Source: Candidatus Avimonoglobus intestinipullorum (lineage in GTDB: Bacteria > Bacillota > Clostridia > UBA1381). Taken from it: 19,322 bases of DNA. Of this stretch, positions 1 to 8,678 are shown piece after piece. The position numbers were made by a program, and so were the translations under genes. The stretch covers positions 1 through 19,322 of the forward strand of contig DVND01000198.1 in assembly GCA_018714645.1 (NCBI GenBank), written 5' to 3'. Numbering within the stretch: the first letter of the stretch is position 1; every line of letters begins with the position of its first letter. Below the pieces are notes generated by a model that saw only the letters and a program-made list of their open reading frames with translations, was not told the origin of the DNA and did no database searches.

Positions 1-202
1 CTCGTTGGATTTATCTTTGTATTCACTTTATCGGCTAAAATTTAACTCTATAACTATGCATGGAGTTTAAAACATGTGAATATAAAATTTTTTGGTATCC
101 CGTCCCATTTTTACAAAAGTACAACATGTAGGTGTCATAAACGGTTATTTTCAGTGATTGCCACAATTAAAAATTTTGAACTTTCCAAAATAAAACCAAA
201 AA
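1..202. other. AT-rich left-edge non-coding stretch
   Basis: No reading frame with a plausible ribosome site or family resemblance is visible on either strand. The sequence is much more AT-rich than the genes to its right. Apart from the A-run at 198-205, which forms the U-tract of the adjoining minus-strand terminator, I see no clear promoter pair, repeat or RNA structure. It is probably an intergenic spacer or the upstream region of a gene beyond the left edge. Confidence 0.6.
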
Positions 203-224
203 AAACGGAGGCATGCCTCCGTTT
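203..224 (-). terminator. Intrinsic terminator of the glycogen operon
   Basis: This is a 22-base perfect palindrome (AAACGGAGGCA / TGCCTCCGTTT) read on the minus strand directly after the GH13 hydrolase. Plus-strand A residues at 198-205 give an unbroken run of U in the minus-strand transcript. The hairpin begins inside the TGA stop codon at 224-226, so termination and the end of translation are packed together. No further gene of the operon lies downstream within the window. Confidence 0.9.
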
Positions 225-2125
225 CAAACCGCCTTAAAGACCTTTACCCAATTCTGCGGGACTTCCACATAAAAAATGCCATCCTCAGAAGCATATTCCT
301 CCGCGCACAGACAATTTTCAATGGCGGTAACGCCGAAGCGGGCCGCGTCTATGCGCATCCACTGCGGCTCCTGCGAAAAATTCACCATCACAAGGTACCG
401 TTCCGCGGCGTCATAACGGATAAACGCATACCCGCCGCCAATTTTATAAACCGTCTCAAACGCGCCGTCCGTAAAGACTGCCGCGCCGTTGCGCAGGGCA
501 ATTGCCGTTTTATGCCATTCCAGCAGCTCCCGGTTGATATTGTCCCACGGGAACGTGCCGCGGCAGAACGGGTCGGCATACCCTTGCATGCCCGCTTCGT
601 CGCCATAATACACACAGGGCACGCCCGGCAGCAGCATTTGCAGCACCACCGCCGCCTTCACCCGGTCGAGCGCTGCGGGATATTCCTCCTCCGGAATGCG
701 GTACGCCGCCTGTGCATCCTTGGTGATGCTGTGTTTGTCCGGCGCATTTGACACCGCCGTCAAAATCCGTTCCACATCATGGCTGGACAGCAGGTTCAGC
801 AACGCGTAGAATGCCAGGGCGGGGTAATTCTCCTTCAGGCGCATGATGCGGTGATCGAACCCGCGGGCATCGATCTCCCCCCGGGCGAACCGCACGATGG
901 CGTCCCGCAGGGGGTAATTCATCACTGAATCCAACTCCTGCCCCAAAAAATATTCGCGCCGCACCCCATAACTGATTTTATTGGAAGCGTCCTCCCAGAC
1001 CTCCCCGATGATCACCGCGTCCGGATCTTGCCGTTTCACCTCCCGCCGCAGCGTTTTCACAAAGGAATCCGGAAGCTCATCCACCACGTCCAGCCGCCAG
1101 CCGGACGCGCCCAGCTTCAGCCAGCGCTTGATAACCGCGTCCGCCCCCGTGAGGATGTACTCCTGAAACGACGGGGCTTCCTCCTCTATGTGCGGCAGGG
1201 TCGGCATGCCCCACCAGGCCTCGTATTGATCCGGCCATTGCTCAAATTTGTACCATTCATAATAGGGCGAATCCTGAGACTGGTATGCGCCGACGCTGTC
1301 GTAGGCGCCGTCCTTATTAAAATACCGGCTGTTGCTGCCCGTATGGTTGAACACGCCGTCCAGAATGATCCGGATGCCCAGCGCCCCGGCCTTTTCACAA
1401 AGCGCCCGGAACTCCTCCTCCGTCCCAAACATGGGGTCGATCTCTTTGTAATCGCCCGTGTCGTATTTATGGTTGGAATAGGCTTTGAAAATGGGGTTTA
1501 AATAAATGGCGCTGATGCCCAGCTCCTTTAAATAAGGAAGCTTTTTCATAATCCCCCTTAAATTACCGCCGAAGAAATCGTTGGCAAGATACGTGCCGCC
1601 GAATTGCTCCGCCTTATAATAGGGCGTCTCATCCCAGCCGCGTTTGACAATGTCCGTGCGGTTTCCCAAAAACCCCTCCGCCCCGTTATAAAACCGGTCG
1701 GGGAAGATCTGATAGACCACCGCCTTGCGGAACCACTCCGGCGTCTGGTAAGCAGGGTCATAGACCGTGATTTGATAGCGGTGCTCCGGCGCTGTTTCAT
1801 AGACCGCCCCTTTGCCGCCGGAATCCTCCGCATTGTTCCCGTAAAAGGCGGCGCCGTCTTCCATGTCCGCTTCAAAATAATACCAGACCAGCCCCGGTGA
1901 GAGCGGCATGGCCACCTCTGTCTCATAAAAGCAGCAGCCGCCCGCTTCAAACACATAATATAATGTTTTTTCCAAAAGCGTTTCCCCAACGCTGTATTTC
2001 AGCTTCAGCGCCCTGGGGAGGCCCGCATCCCGCAGCCCCAGCCGCAGGCGCACCACCGTCCCGGCGGGCACCGCCCCAAACGGGGCGCGGTACAGTTCCA
2101 GACGGGAATCATGCTCAATGTCCAT
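224..2125 (-). CDS. GH13 alpha-glucan hydrolase (neopullulanase/cyclomaltodextrinase-like)
   Basis: This is a cytoplasmic-type alpha-amylase superfamily enzyme that should hydrolyse maltodextrins or glycogen-derived glucans. No signal peptide is visible. Residue numbers count from a TTG at 2188. An N-terminal beta-rich segment of about residues 22-145 resembles a CBM34-type domain. The TIM barrel follows, with DGVFNH (277-282), GWRLDVVDE with nucleophile D367, GEVW with acid/base E396 and SSHDVER with D471, so the catalytic triad is intact. The frame is open back to the TTG at 2188, which overlaps glgP and has no ribosome site. I prefer the ATG at 2125 (Met22, 633 residues) because TTGGAGA sits seven bases before it and the CBM34-like fold starts just after it. 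It is the last gene of the glg operon. The exact specificity (neopullulanase, cyclomaltodextrinase or amylase) cannot be read from sequence alone. Confidence 0.88.
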   Translation of the reverse strand: MDIEHDSRLELYRAPFGAVPAGTVVRLRLGLRDAGLPRALKLKYSVGETLLEKTLYYVFEAGGCCFYETEVAMPLSPGLVWYYFEADMEDGAAFYGNNAEDSGGKGAVYETAPEHRYQITVYDPAYQTPEWFRKAVVYQIFPDRFYNGAEGFLGNRTDIVKRGWDETPYYKAEQFGGTYLANDFFGGNLRGIMKKLPYLKELGISAIYLNPIFKAYSNHKYDTGDYKEIDPMFGTEEEFRALCEKAGALGIRIILDGVFNHTGSNSRYFNKDGAYDSVGAYQSQDSPYYEWYKFEQWPDQYEAWWGMPTLPHIEEEAPSFQEYILTGADAVIKRWLKLGASGWRLDVVDELPDSFVKTLRREVKRQDPDAVIIGEVWEDASNKISYGVRREYFLGQELDSVMNYPLRDAIVRFARGEIDARGFDHRIMRLKENYPALAFYALLNLLSSHDVERILTAVSNAPDKHSITKDAQAAYRIPEEEYPAALDRVKAAVVLQMLLPGVPCVYYGDEAGMQGYADPFCRGTFPWDNINRELLEWHKTAIALRNGAAVFTDGAFETVYKIGGGYAFIRYDAAERYLVMVNFSQEPQWMRIDAARFGVTAIENCLCAEEYASEDGIFYVEVPQNWVKVFKAV

Positions 2126-2142
2126 ATGCACGTCTCCAATGC

Positions 2143-2172
2143 ACAGGGATGGCGGAACCCCGCCATCCCTGT
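2143..2172 (-). other. Intercistronic hairpin between glgP and the GH13 gene
   Basis: Two perfect 13-base complementary arms (2143-2155 and 2160-2172; core GGGATGGCGG) enclose a four-base loop. The hairpin lies in the 55 bases between the glgP stop and the preferred ATG of the hydrolase. In the minus-strand transcript no U-tract follows it, so it is not a typical terminator. It ends six bases upstream of the TTGGAGA ribosome site. Roles such as blocking 3' exonucleases on the upstream message or tuning access to the ribosome site are inference. Confidence 0.7.
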
Positions 2173-2180
2173 CGTAATTT

Positions 2181-4637
2181 TTATTCAATCGGCGTCAAAT
2201 GCCAGATTTGGTCGTTGTATTCCATAATCGTCCTGTCGCTGGAGAAGAAGCCCGCGCAGGCCGTGTTCATAATCGCTTTTTCAAGCCACTTTTTCCGGTC
2301 CAGATACAACCGCGACAATTCCTCCTGCGTCGCACAGTAGGCTTCAAAGTCGCGCAGCACCATATAGACGTCCGGGTACCCATAATCCCCAAACAACAGC
2401 GTTTGGTACAAATCCCGGAATATCTGCGTGTTTTCCGGGCACAGCGACCCGTCGATCAGTTGGTCCAGCACCTTGCGCAGGGTATGGTTGGTGGTATAGA
2501 TTTTCTTCACCTCGTCCTGGTTGTGGTAGCGCATGCGCGTTTCCACTTCTTCCGCCTTCAGGCCGAAGATGAAGATGTTCTCTTCGCCCACCTGCTCCAG
2601 CATCTCCACGTTGGCGCCGTCCAGCGTGCCGATGGTCAGCGCGCCGTTGAGCATGAATTTCATGTTGCCCGTTCCTGACGCCTCCTTGCCGGCGGTGGAA
2701 ATCTGCTCGGAAATATCCGCTGCCACCACCAGCTTTTCCGCAATGGACACGCCGTAGTTCTCAATAAAGACCACCTTGATTTTCCCGCCGATCCGGCTGT
2801 CATTGTTGATTTTATCCGCCACGGTGTTGATCAGCTTGATAATCAGCTTTGCCCGCGCGTAGCCCGGCGCGGCTTTGGCGGCGAAAATATAGGTTTTTGG
2901 CACATAGTCGTATTTTGGGTCCTCCAAAAGCCGGTTATATTCCGCCAGGATGTGCAGGATATTCAATAGCTGCCGCTTATATTCGTGCAGCCGCTTGCTT
3001 TGCACGTCGAAAATGGATTCCGGGTCCACATCGATGCCGTTGTGCTCCTTGATATATTCCGCCAGGTGGACTTTGTTCTTCTTCTTGATGGCGTCAAACT
3101 TCTTCTGGAACTCCGCGTCCGCCGCATAGGGTTTCAAATCCGCCAGCAGGCTATAGTCTTTCAGCCATCCCGGCCCAATTTTGCTGGTGATCAGCTCCGT
3201 CAGCTCCGGGTTGCAGTCCATAATCCACCTGCGGAAGGTGATGCCGTTGGTAATCGCATGGAACCGGCCGGGGTTCAGACGGTAATAATCCGCAAAAATA
3301 TCCGATGTGAGAATATGGGTGTGCAGCTTTGAAACGCCGTTTATGGCAAAGCAGGTGTACAGGCAGATATTGGCCATACACACCTGATTGTCCGACACAA
3401 TCGCCATATATTTATGCTTCGCGGGATCATTGGGGTAGACACAGTTCAGATATTCCAGCAGCCGGCGGTTCATCTCCTCCACAATCATCCAGACCCGCGG
3501 CAGCACCCGCTTGAACATATCCAGCGGCCACTTTTCCATGGCCTCGCTCATCACCGTGTGGTTTGTATATGCAAACAGATGCGTCACAAGCTCCCATGCC
3601 TCGTCCCATCCGAGGCCCTTTTCATCCATCAGCAGGCGCATCATTTCGGGAATCGCCAGCGTCGGGTGGGTATCGTTGAGCTGGATGACCGCCTTTTCCG
3701 GCAGCAGATGCCAGTCGCGCCCGTAACGGTGCTCAAACTCCCGCAAAATCCATTGCAGCGTGGCCGAAACCAGGAAATATTGCTGCTTTAGGCGCAGCTC
3801 CTTCCCTTCGGTGTGGTTATCCTCCGGGTACAATACTTTGGAAATCACCTCGGCAAGCTGCTTTTCCTCCACCGCCCGCACATAGTTGCCGCGGTTAAAC
3901 TCGTTCATATTCATAAAATCCGGCGACTTTGCAGACCAAAGCCGCAGCTTATTCACAATTTTAGAATCGTATCCCACCAGCGGCACATCATAGGGCATCG
4001 CCAGCACCGTATGGGAATTTTCATAACGGAAGCTGAACCGCCCGTCATACCAGTCTGTGTACACGTTCCCGCCGAACTTGACCTCCACCGTCTCCTCCGG
4101 GCGCGGAATCTCCCACGCGTTCCCATTTTCCAGCCATGGGTCGGGCAGTTCGATCTGATACCCGTCCACGATCTTCTGTTTGAACAGCCCGTATTCATAG
4201 CGGATGGTACAGCCGTACGCCGGCAGGTCCAGCGTGGTCAGCGAATCGATGAAGCACGCCGCAAGCCGCCCCAGGCCGCCGTTCCCAAGCCCGGCGTCAT
4301 TTTCCAGCTCCGCGATCTCGTTCAGCTCGTAGCCCAGTGCCCGCAATACGTGGACATACTCGTCCGTCTGCATCAGATTTAGAATATTCGTCGTCAAAAG
4401 CCGGCCCATCAAAAACTCAAAGGACAGGTAATACAGCTTTTTCGAGTTTTCCTCCTTTACCTCCTTGTGGGATACCGCCCACTTGGTCATGATCTGGTCC
4501 CGCGCGGCAAGCGCGCAGGCGGTATACACCATCTTCGGCGTCGCATCCTCCATGACCTTCCCGAAATACCGGGAGACCTTCCCCACAATTTCTTGCTTCA
4601 ACGCCTCTTCCCTGGGCGTTAATTTTACAGATTCCAT
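2181..4637 (-). CDS. glgP: Glycogen/maltodextrin phosphorylase
   Basis: This GT35 enzyme removes glucose from alpha-1,4-glucan ends with phosphate, giving glucose-1-phosphate. At 818 residues it has the normal family length (about 800-830). Visible landmarks are ENDAGLGNGGLGRLAACF (112-129), NDTHPTLAIPE (321-331), KRLHEYKRQLLN (548-559) and the PLP site EASGTGNMK (652-660), where K660 should carry the cofactor. The ATG at 4637 is preceded at seven bases by AAGGAG (4645-4650). It lies 63 bases after glgA in the glycogen operon, so its likely substrate is glycogen made by the neighbouring enzymes. A MalP-like preference for short maltodextrins cannot be excluded from sequence. No key residue appears to be missing. 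Confidence 0.97.
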   Translation of the reverse strand: MESVKLTPREEALKQEIVGKVSRYFGKVMEDATPKMVYTACALAARDQIMTKWAVSHKEVKEENSKKLYYLSFEFLMGRLLTTNILNLMQTDEYVHVLRALGYELNEIAELENDAGLGNGGLGRLAACFIDSLTTLDLPAYGCTIRYEYGLFKQKIVDGYQIELPDPWLENGNAWEIPRPEETVEVKFGGNVYTDWYDGRFSFRYENSHTVLAMPYDVPLVGYDSKIVNKLRLWSAKSPDFMNMNEFNRGNYVRAVEEKQLAEVISKVLYPEDNHTEGKELRLKQQYFLVSATLQWILREFEHRYGRDWHLLPEKAVIQLNDTHPTLAIPEMMRLLMDEKGLGWDEAWELVTHLFAYTNHTVMSEAMEKWPLDMFKRVLPRVWMIVEEMNRRLLEYLNCVYPNDPAKHKYMAIVSDNQVCMANICLYTCFAINGVSKLHTHILTSDIFADYYRLNPGRFHAITNGITFRRWIMDCNPELTELITSKIGPGWLKDYSLLADLKPYAADAEFQKKFDAIKKKNKVHLAEYIKEHNGIDVDPESIFDVQSKRLHEYKRQLLNILHILAEYNRLLEDPKYDYVPKTYIFAAKAAPGYARAKLIIKLINTVADKINNDSRIGGKIKVVFIENYGVSIAEKLVVAADISEQISTAGKEASGTGNMKFMLNGALTIGTLDGANVEMLEQVGEENIFIFGLKAEEVETRMRYHNQDEVKKIYTTNHTLRKVLDQLIDGSLCPENTQIFRDLYQTLLFGDYGYPDVYMVLRDFEAYCATQEELSRLYLDRKKWLEKAIMNTACAGFFSSDRTIMEYNDQIWHLTPIE

Positions 4638-4660
4638 ATAAGCGCTCCTTCCAGGTCAAA

Positions 4661-4674
4661 CAGGCCCAAGCCTG
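4661..4674 (-). other. Small hairpin between glgA and glgP
   Basis: Five-base arms CAGGC/GCCTG enclose a four-base loop in the glgA-glgP spacer, and two G-U pairs could extend the stem on the minus-strand RNA. It has no U-tract and lies upstream of the glgP ribosome site at 4645-4650. It is modest and could be chance. I list it because two neighbouring junctions of the same operon also carry hairpins. Confidence 0.35.
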
Positions 4675-4700
4675 CCAAATTCGGTCTATCTAATCAAAGT

Positions 4701-6191
4701 TCACTTTGTTTTTGTCTTTTTTGGTTTTTCCGCCGGCGGTTCCGGCGCGTCATAGATGCCCGTGAGCTCGCGGTACAGCGCAATGTATTTATCCGCTGAC
4801 GCGCTCCAGGAATAATCGCTGGCCATGGCCTGCCGGATGATCCCGTCCCAGTCCTTGCGCCGGTTGTAGTAGATGTCCATGGCATACTTCACCACGAACA
4901 TCATGTCATGGGCGGAATACGTGCCAAAGGAAAAGCCCGTGCCCTCCCCGGTGTATTCGTTATAGGAGACCACCGTGTCCCGCAGGCCGCCTGTCTCCCG
5001 CACGATGGGCAGGGTGCCGTAATGCATGCTGATGAGCTGCGACAAGCCGCAAGGCTCAAACAGCGACGGCATCAAAAACGCGTCGCAGGCGGCATAAATT
5101 TTATGAGACAGCTCATTGGAAAAATAAATGTTCGCAGACACCCGGTCAGGGTATTTCCACGCATAGTGGCGGAACAGGTTTTCGTATTTTTCATCCCCCG
5201 TCCCCAGGATCACCAGCTGGACGCCGCCGGCGCACAGCTGCTCCAACGCGGCCGCCACCAGGTCAAAGCCTTTTTGATCGGTCAGGCGGGAAACAATCCC
5301 CACCATGAACACAGTTTCGTCCACAGGCAGGTTCAGCTCCTGCTGCAGGCCCGTTTTATTATGCTTTTTCTGCTGGAACACCGTCTTTGCGGAATAGTTT
5401 TTATACAGCAACGGGTCCGTTTCCGGGTTCCACTCCTTGTACGAAATCCCGTTCAGGATGCCTACCAGGTCGTTCCGGCGGGCGCGCAGCAGGCCGTCCA
5501 GCCCCTCGCCGTATTGGGGCGTAGTGATCTCCTGGGCATAGCTCTCCGAAACGGTGGTAATTTTATTGGCATAAACCATGCCGCCCTTGAGCAGGTTCCC
5601 GTCTTTATAATATTCCAGCTTATCGCTGGTGAAGTAATAGTCGGAAATGCCCATGAAATCCTTGATTTTTGCCAAATCCCACCGCCCCTGGAATTTCAGG
5701 TTGTGGATGGTGATAACCGTTTTAATGCCGCGGTAGAATGGATTGTCGCCGAAGGTATCCAAAAATACAGGGATCGCCGCCGTCTGCCAGTCATTGCAGT
5801 TGATGACGTCCGGGCGGAAATCCAGCGTCGGCAGCACCGACAGTACCGCTTTTGAGAAAAAAATGAATTTTTCGCAGTCCAGATGGATGTATCCATAGGG
5901 CTGTTCTCCATTGAAATAAAACTCGTTGTCCAAAAAATAAAAGGTCGTGCCCTGGTGTTCCAATTCAAAAATCCCCACATACTGCGACCGCCAGCCCACA
6001 TTGATGTAGATATGCTGGATAAAGCGCATCTTCTCCTTATAGTTCTGGCTGATGCAGCGGTACAGCGGCAGGATCACCCGCGCGTCGATCCCTTTTTCCT
6101 TCAATTCCACAGGCAGAGACCCCGCCACGTCCCCCAGCCCGCCGGTTTTCGCAAACGGCGCGGCTTCCGAGCTCGCATATAATACCTTCAT
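4701..6191 (-). CDS. glgA: Glycogen synthase (ADP-glucose type)
   Basis: This GT5 retaining glycosyltransferase extends alpha-1,4-glucan from ADP-glucose. Numbering is from the ATG at 6191. KTGGLGDV (15-22) carries K15 of the K-X-G-G ADP-glucose motif. HNLKFQGRW (163-171) and the C-terminal SLFEPCGLSQL, with catalytic-type E379, are present. The 496-residue length is slightly above the usual 475-480 because of a Pro/Lys-rich tail (484-496). The frame continues upstream to 6266, but the ATG at 6191 is the clear start: AAAAGGAGG (6198-6206) sits six bases before it and the protein then opens MKVLYASSE as in the family. It lies between glgD and glgP in the operon and uses the ADP-glucose made by GlgC/GlgD. 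Confidence 0.97.
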   Translation of the reverse strand: MKVLYASSEAAPFAKTGGLGDVAGSLPVELKEKGIDARVILPLYRCISQNYKEKMRFIQHIYINVGWRSQYVGIFELEHQGTTFYFLDNEFYFNGEQPYGYIHLDCEKFIFFSKAVLSVLPTLDFRPDVINCNDWQTAAIPVFLDTFGDNPFYRGIKTVITIHNLKFQGRWDLAKIKDFMGISDYYFTSDKLEYYKDGNLLKGGMVYANKITTVSESYAQEITTPQYGEGLDGLLRARRNDLVGILNGISYKEWNPETDPLLYKNYSAKTVFQQKKHNKTGLQQELNLPVDETVFMVGIVSRLTDQKGFDLVAAALEQLCAGGVQLVILGTGDEKYENLFRHYAWKYPDRVSANIYFSNELSHKIYAACDAFLMPSLFEPCGLSQLISMHYGTLPIVRETGGLRDTVVSYNEYTGEGTGFSFGTYSAHDMMFVVKYAMDIYYNRRKDWDGIIRQAMASDYSWSASADKYIALYRELTGIYDAPEPPAEKPKKTKTK

Positions 6192-6262
6192 CTTGTTCCT
6201 CCTTTTCCGTATGCCACAATTATCGTACACCAAATCCGCCTGTTTGTCAAACCGCATGATAA

Positions 6263-6299
6263 ACAAAGAGGCTCCGCCAGCTCGTGGCAGCGCCTTTGT
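6263..6299 (-). other. Imperfect hairpin after glgD, possible attenuator
   Basis: On the minus strand, three bases past the glgD stop codon, an imperfect stem can form. The outer pairs are ACAAAG/CTTTGT, the middle pairs include GGC/GCC, and the inner pairs are GCCA/TGGC around the loop CGAGC. A short U-rich stretch (UUUGUUUAUC) follows in the RNA. It looks like a weak terminator or attenuator or an mRNA stabiliser within the 110-base glgD-glgA gap. The stem has bulges and the U-tract is poor, so read-through into glgA is expected. Confidence 0.5.
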
Positions 6300-6301
6300 C
6301 T

Positions 6302-7417
6302 TTATATGGTCATCCGCTTGGACACCGCCAGCGGATAGCTCTCCTGCCCGATCAGGCGCCGGCCCTTGGTGATGTGCACTTCCTTGTCAAACACCACGTA
6401 ATCCAGCGTCACGCCCTCGTCAATCACCGCATCCTGCATGATAATGGAATTGCGGACGACCGCGCCCTTCGCCACCCGCACCCCGCGGGACAAAATCGAA
6501 TTGCGCACCTCGCCCTCAATGACGCAGCCGTCTGAAATAAAGCTGTTTTCCACGACGGCGCTGTCCGTATACTTTGTCGGCGCCTGATCCTTTGTTTTTG
6601 TGTACACCGGCCGCTCCGGGTTGAACAGCTCGTCGCGTACATCCTTGTTCAAAAACAGCATACAATTCCTGTAATAGGATTTCAGGGAGTCGATCTTATC
6701 GGAATACCCCTCGAATTCATACCCGAATATGCGCATACCGCCCAGCTTTTTGTTCAGGGCGTCCTTGATAAAATCATGGTCGCCCCGGGCGGTGCATTCA
6801 TCGATAATACTCTCCAAAAGCGCCTTTTCCATGATGTATATATCCATTCCCGCCAGGGCGGTCTTGGGATAATAGGGCTTTACCTCAATGTCCGTGATGC
6901 GCCCTTCTTCATTTATGTCAATCAGGTTAAACCGGGACAGTTCCCGCTCTTCAACCCCGGTCATGTCCCGGTAGAGCATGGTGATATCCGCCTGGTTTTG
7001 CAGGTGCGCCTCAAGCACCGCGTCAAAATCAATGTTATTGATCGTATTGCCCAGCGATAAAATCACATAGGTCTGGCGGCTCCTGCGGATGAAATCGCTG
7101 ATCCCCTGCAGCATGTCAATGTCCCCGCGCACGCCCCCGTAGGACAGGTTCGCCAGATTCGGCGGGAGGATGTTCAAGCCTTCGTTTTTGCGATCTAAAT
7201 CCCAGGGCTTTCCCGATTTGATATGATCCATCAGCGAGGAATAATTGGTCTCTGTCGCCACGCCGATATTGGTCAGGCCCGCATTCGCCATGTTCGACAG
7301 CACAAAATCGATCACGCGGTAGCGCCCCGCGATGGGCAGCGCCGCAATCGCCCGGACGTCCGTTACCGGCGGTATTTTTTCGTCATTTGTGATGATAATT
7401 CCCATTGTATCTCTCAT
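6302..7417 (-). CDS. glgD: GlgD, non-catalytic ADP-glucose pyrophosphorylase subunit
   Basis: In Bacillota GlgD pairs with GlgC to form a heterotetrameric ADP-glucose pyrophosphorylase, where it modulates activity. The 371-residue product shares GlgC landmarks (GRYRVIDFVLSNM at 31-43, KPWDLDR at 70-76) and a C-terminal hexapeptide beta-helix. The glycine-rich GGxGxRL loop near the N-terminus is absent, replaced by TNDEKIPPVTDVRA. The catalytic SGDHIY block of GlgC reads SLGNTI (121-126), so the catalytic Asp is lost. These losses are typical of GlgD. The ATG at 7417 has AAGGAG nine bases upstream. The gap to the glgC stop is 22 bases, which suggests co-translation of the two subunits. Confidence 0.95.
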   Translation of the reverse strand: MRDTMGIIITNDEKIPPVTDVRAIAALPIAGRYRVIDFVLSNMANAGLTNIGVATETNYSSLMDHIKSGKPWDLDRKNEGLNILPPNLANLSYGGVRGDIDMLQGISDFIRRSRQTYVILSLGNTINNIDFDAVLEAHLQNQADITMLYRDMTGVEERELSRFNLIDINEEGRITDIEVKPYYPKTALAGMDIYIMEKALLESIIDECTARGDHDFIKDALNKKLGGMRIFGYEFEGYSDKIDSLKSYYRNCMLFLNKDVRDELFNPERPVYTKTKDQAPTKYTDSAVVENSFISDGCVIEGEVRNSILSRGVRVAKGAVVRNSIIMQDAVIDEGVTLDYVVFDKEVHITKGRRLIGQESYPLAVSKRMTI

Positions 7418-7439
7418 GTAACAACGCTCCTTTTATGAA

Positions 7440-8651
7440 TTATACCTCTGCCTCGACCATGGAACCGCGGGGGATGACGCTTCCGGCCTCCAGCGTTACG
7501 CCGCCCTCAATCAGCACGACCCCATGGGTGCACATCGGGGACGCATATTGGTTGTCCGCACGTTCCTCCGTGCCGATTTGTACGCCGTCGCCGACCACCG
7601 CGCCCGCGCCGACCACCGCGCGCTTGATTTTCGCATGTTTCCCAATCACCGCGCCCTGCATGATTACAGAATCTTCAATTTCGCTCCCCTCCCCGACGGA
7701 AACGCCGCCGAACAGGACGGAATGCGTCACACACCCCTCAATGGTACACCCCTCCGTCACCGCGCTGTTGGCCAGCTTTGCGTGATAGCCGATGTAATGG
7801 GGCGCAAGGGCGTGGTTGCGCGAATAAATGCTCCAGCTGCGGTCGCTGATTTCAAATTTCGGCGGGGTGTCCACCAGATCCATGTTCGCCTCCCAGAGGC
7901 TGTAAACCGTGCCCACGTCCTTCCAGTACCCGTCAAAGCTCCAGCTCATCATCTTCTCATGGTTCGCCAGCATCTTCGGGATGATGTTTTTCCCGAAATC
8001 ATTGGCGGATTCGGGGTCGTTTTCATCCTCTGTCAGGTATTTTTTCAGCAGCCCGTAATTGAATATATAAATCCCCATGGACGCTAAGTTGCTCTTCGGC
8101 GCCGCGGGCTTTTCTTCAAATTCCACAATGTAACCGTCCGCATCCACATTCATGATGCCAAAACGGGAGGCCTCCTCCCAGGGCACGGGCATGACCGCAA
8201 TCGTCACCGCCGCGCCGGATTCCTGATGGGCCTTGAGCATCTTCCCGTAGTGCATTTTATAAATGTGGTCGCCGGACAGGATCAGGACGTTTTCCGGATT
8301 AAAATTTTCAAGAAACCCGATATTCTGGTAAATCGCGTTAGCAGTTCCCTTGTACCATTTTCCCGCCTTGGCGCTCTGGTACGGAGGCAATACATACACG
8401 CCGCCCCGGTTCCGGTCCAAATCCCACGGATTGCCGTTGCCGATGTATGTATTCAACTCCAACGGCTGGTATTGCGTCAGGACGCCCACCGTGTCAATCC
8501 CCGAATGGACGCAGTTGGAAAGCGGGAAATCAATGATCCTGTATTTCCCGCCGTAGGCCACGGCCGGCTTGGCCACCTTTTTTGTCAGCGCGCCCAGCCG
8601 GCTGCCCTGCCCGCCTGCCAATATCATCGCTACGCAGTCCTTTGATACCAT
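7440..8651 (-). CDS. glgC: Glucose-1-phosphate adenylyltransferase, catalytic subunit
   Basis: It makes ADP-glucose and pyrophosphate from ATP and glucose-1-phosphate, the committed step of glycogen synthesis. Numbered from the ATG at 8651 (403 residues), it shows GGQGSRL (13-19), TKKVAKPA (23-30), GGKYRIIDF (34-42), catalytic SGDHIYKM (126-133, D128) and the sugar-phosphate motif FEEKP (178-182). A left-handed beta-helix follows at the C-terminus. An ATG eight codons upstream (8675) is in frame but has no ribosome site. GGAGG at 8661-8665 lies nine bases before the ATG at 8651, which decides the start. It follows glgB closely and precedes its partner glgD. Allosteric behaviour cannot be judged from sequence. 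Confidence 0.96.
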   Translation of the reverse strand: MVSKDCVAMILAGGQGSRLGALTKKVAKPAVAYGGKYRIIDFPLSNCVHSGIDTVGVLTQYQPLELNTYIGNGNPWDLDRNRGGVYVLPPYQSAKAGKWYKGTANAIYQNIGFLENFNPENVLILSGDHIYKMHYGKMLKAHQESGAAVTIAVMPVPWEEASRFGIMNVDADGYIVEFEEKPAAPKSNLASMGIYIFNYGLLKKYLTEDENDPESANDFGKNIIPKMLANHEKMMSWSFDGYWKDVGTVYSLWEANMDLVDTPPKFEISDRSWSIYSRNHALAPHYIGYHAKLANSAVTEGCTIEGCVTHSVLFGGVSVGEGSEIEDSVIMQGAVIGKHAKIKRAVVGAGAVVGDGVQIGTEERADNQYASPMCTHGVVLIEGGVTLEAGSVIPRGSMVEAEV

Positions 8652-8678
8652 AAAATTGTTCCTCCGCTCTTTCATACG

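Noticed and set aside
2143..2172. The 13-base hairpin as a terminator after glgP
   Set aside because: No U-tract follows on the minus-strand RNA, and the gene downstream has a good ribosome site, so it is more likely an intercistronic element.
4908..5855. 315-residue plus-strand frame opposite glgA
   Set aside because: It lies wholly within glgA, which shows all family motifs. The His/Gln/Arg-rich composition is typical of a shadow frame in GC-biased codons.
8652..8675. ATG at 8675 as the glgC start
   Set aside because: No ribosome site precedes it, whereas GGAGG lies nine bases before the in-frame ATG at 8651.
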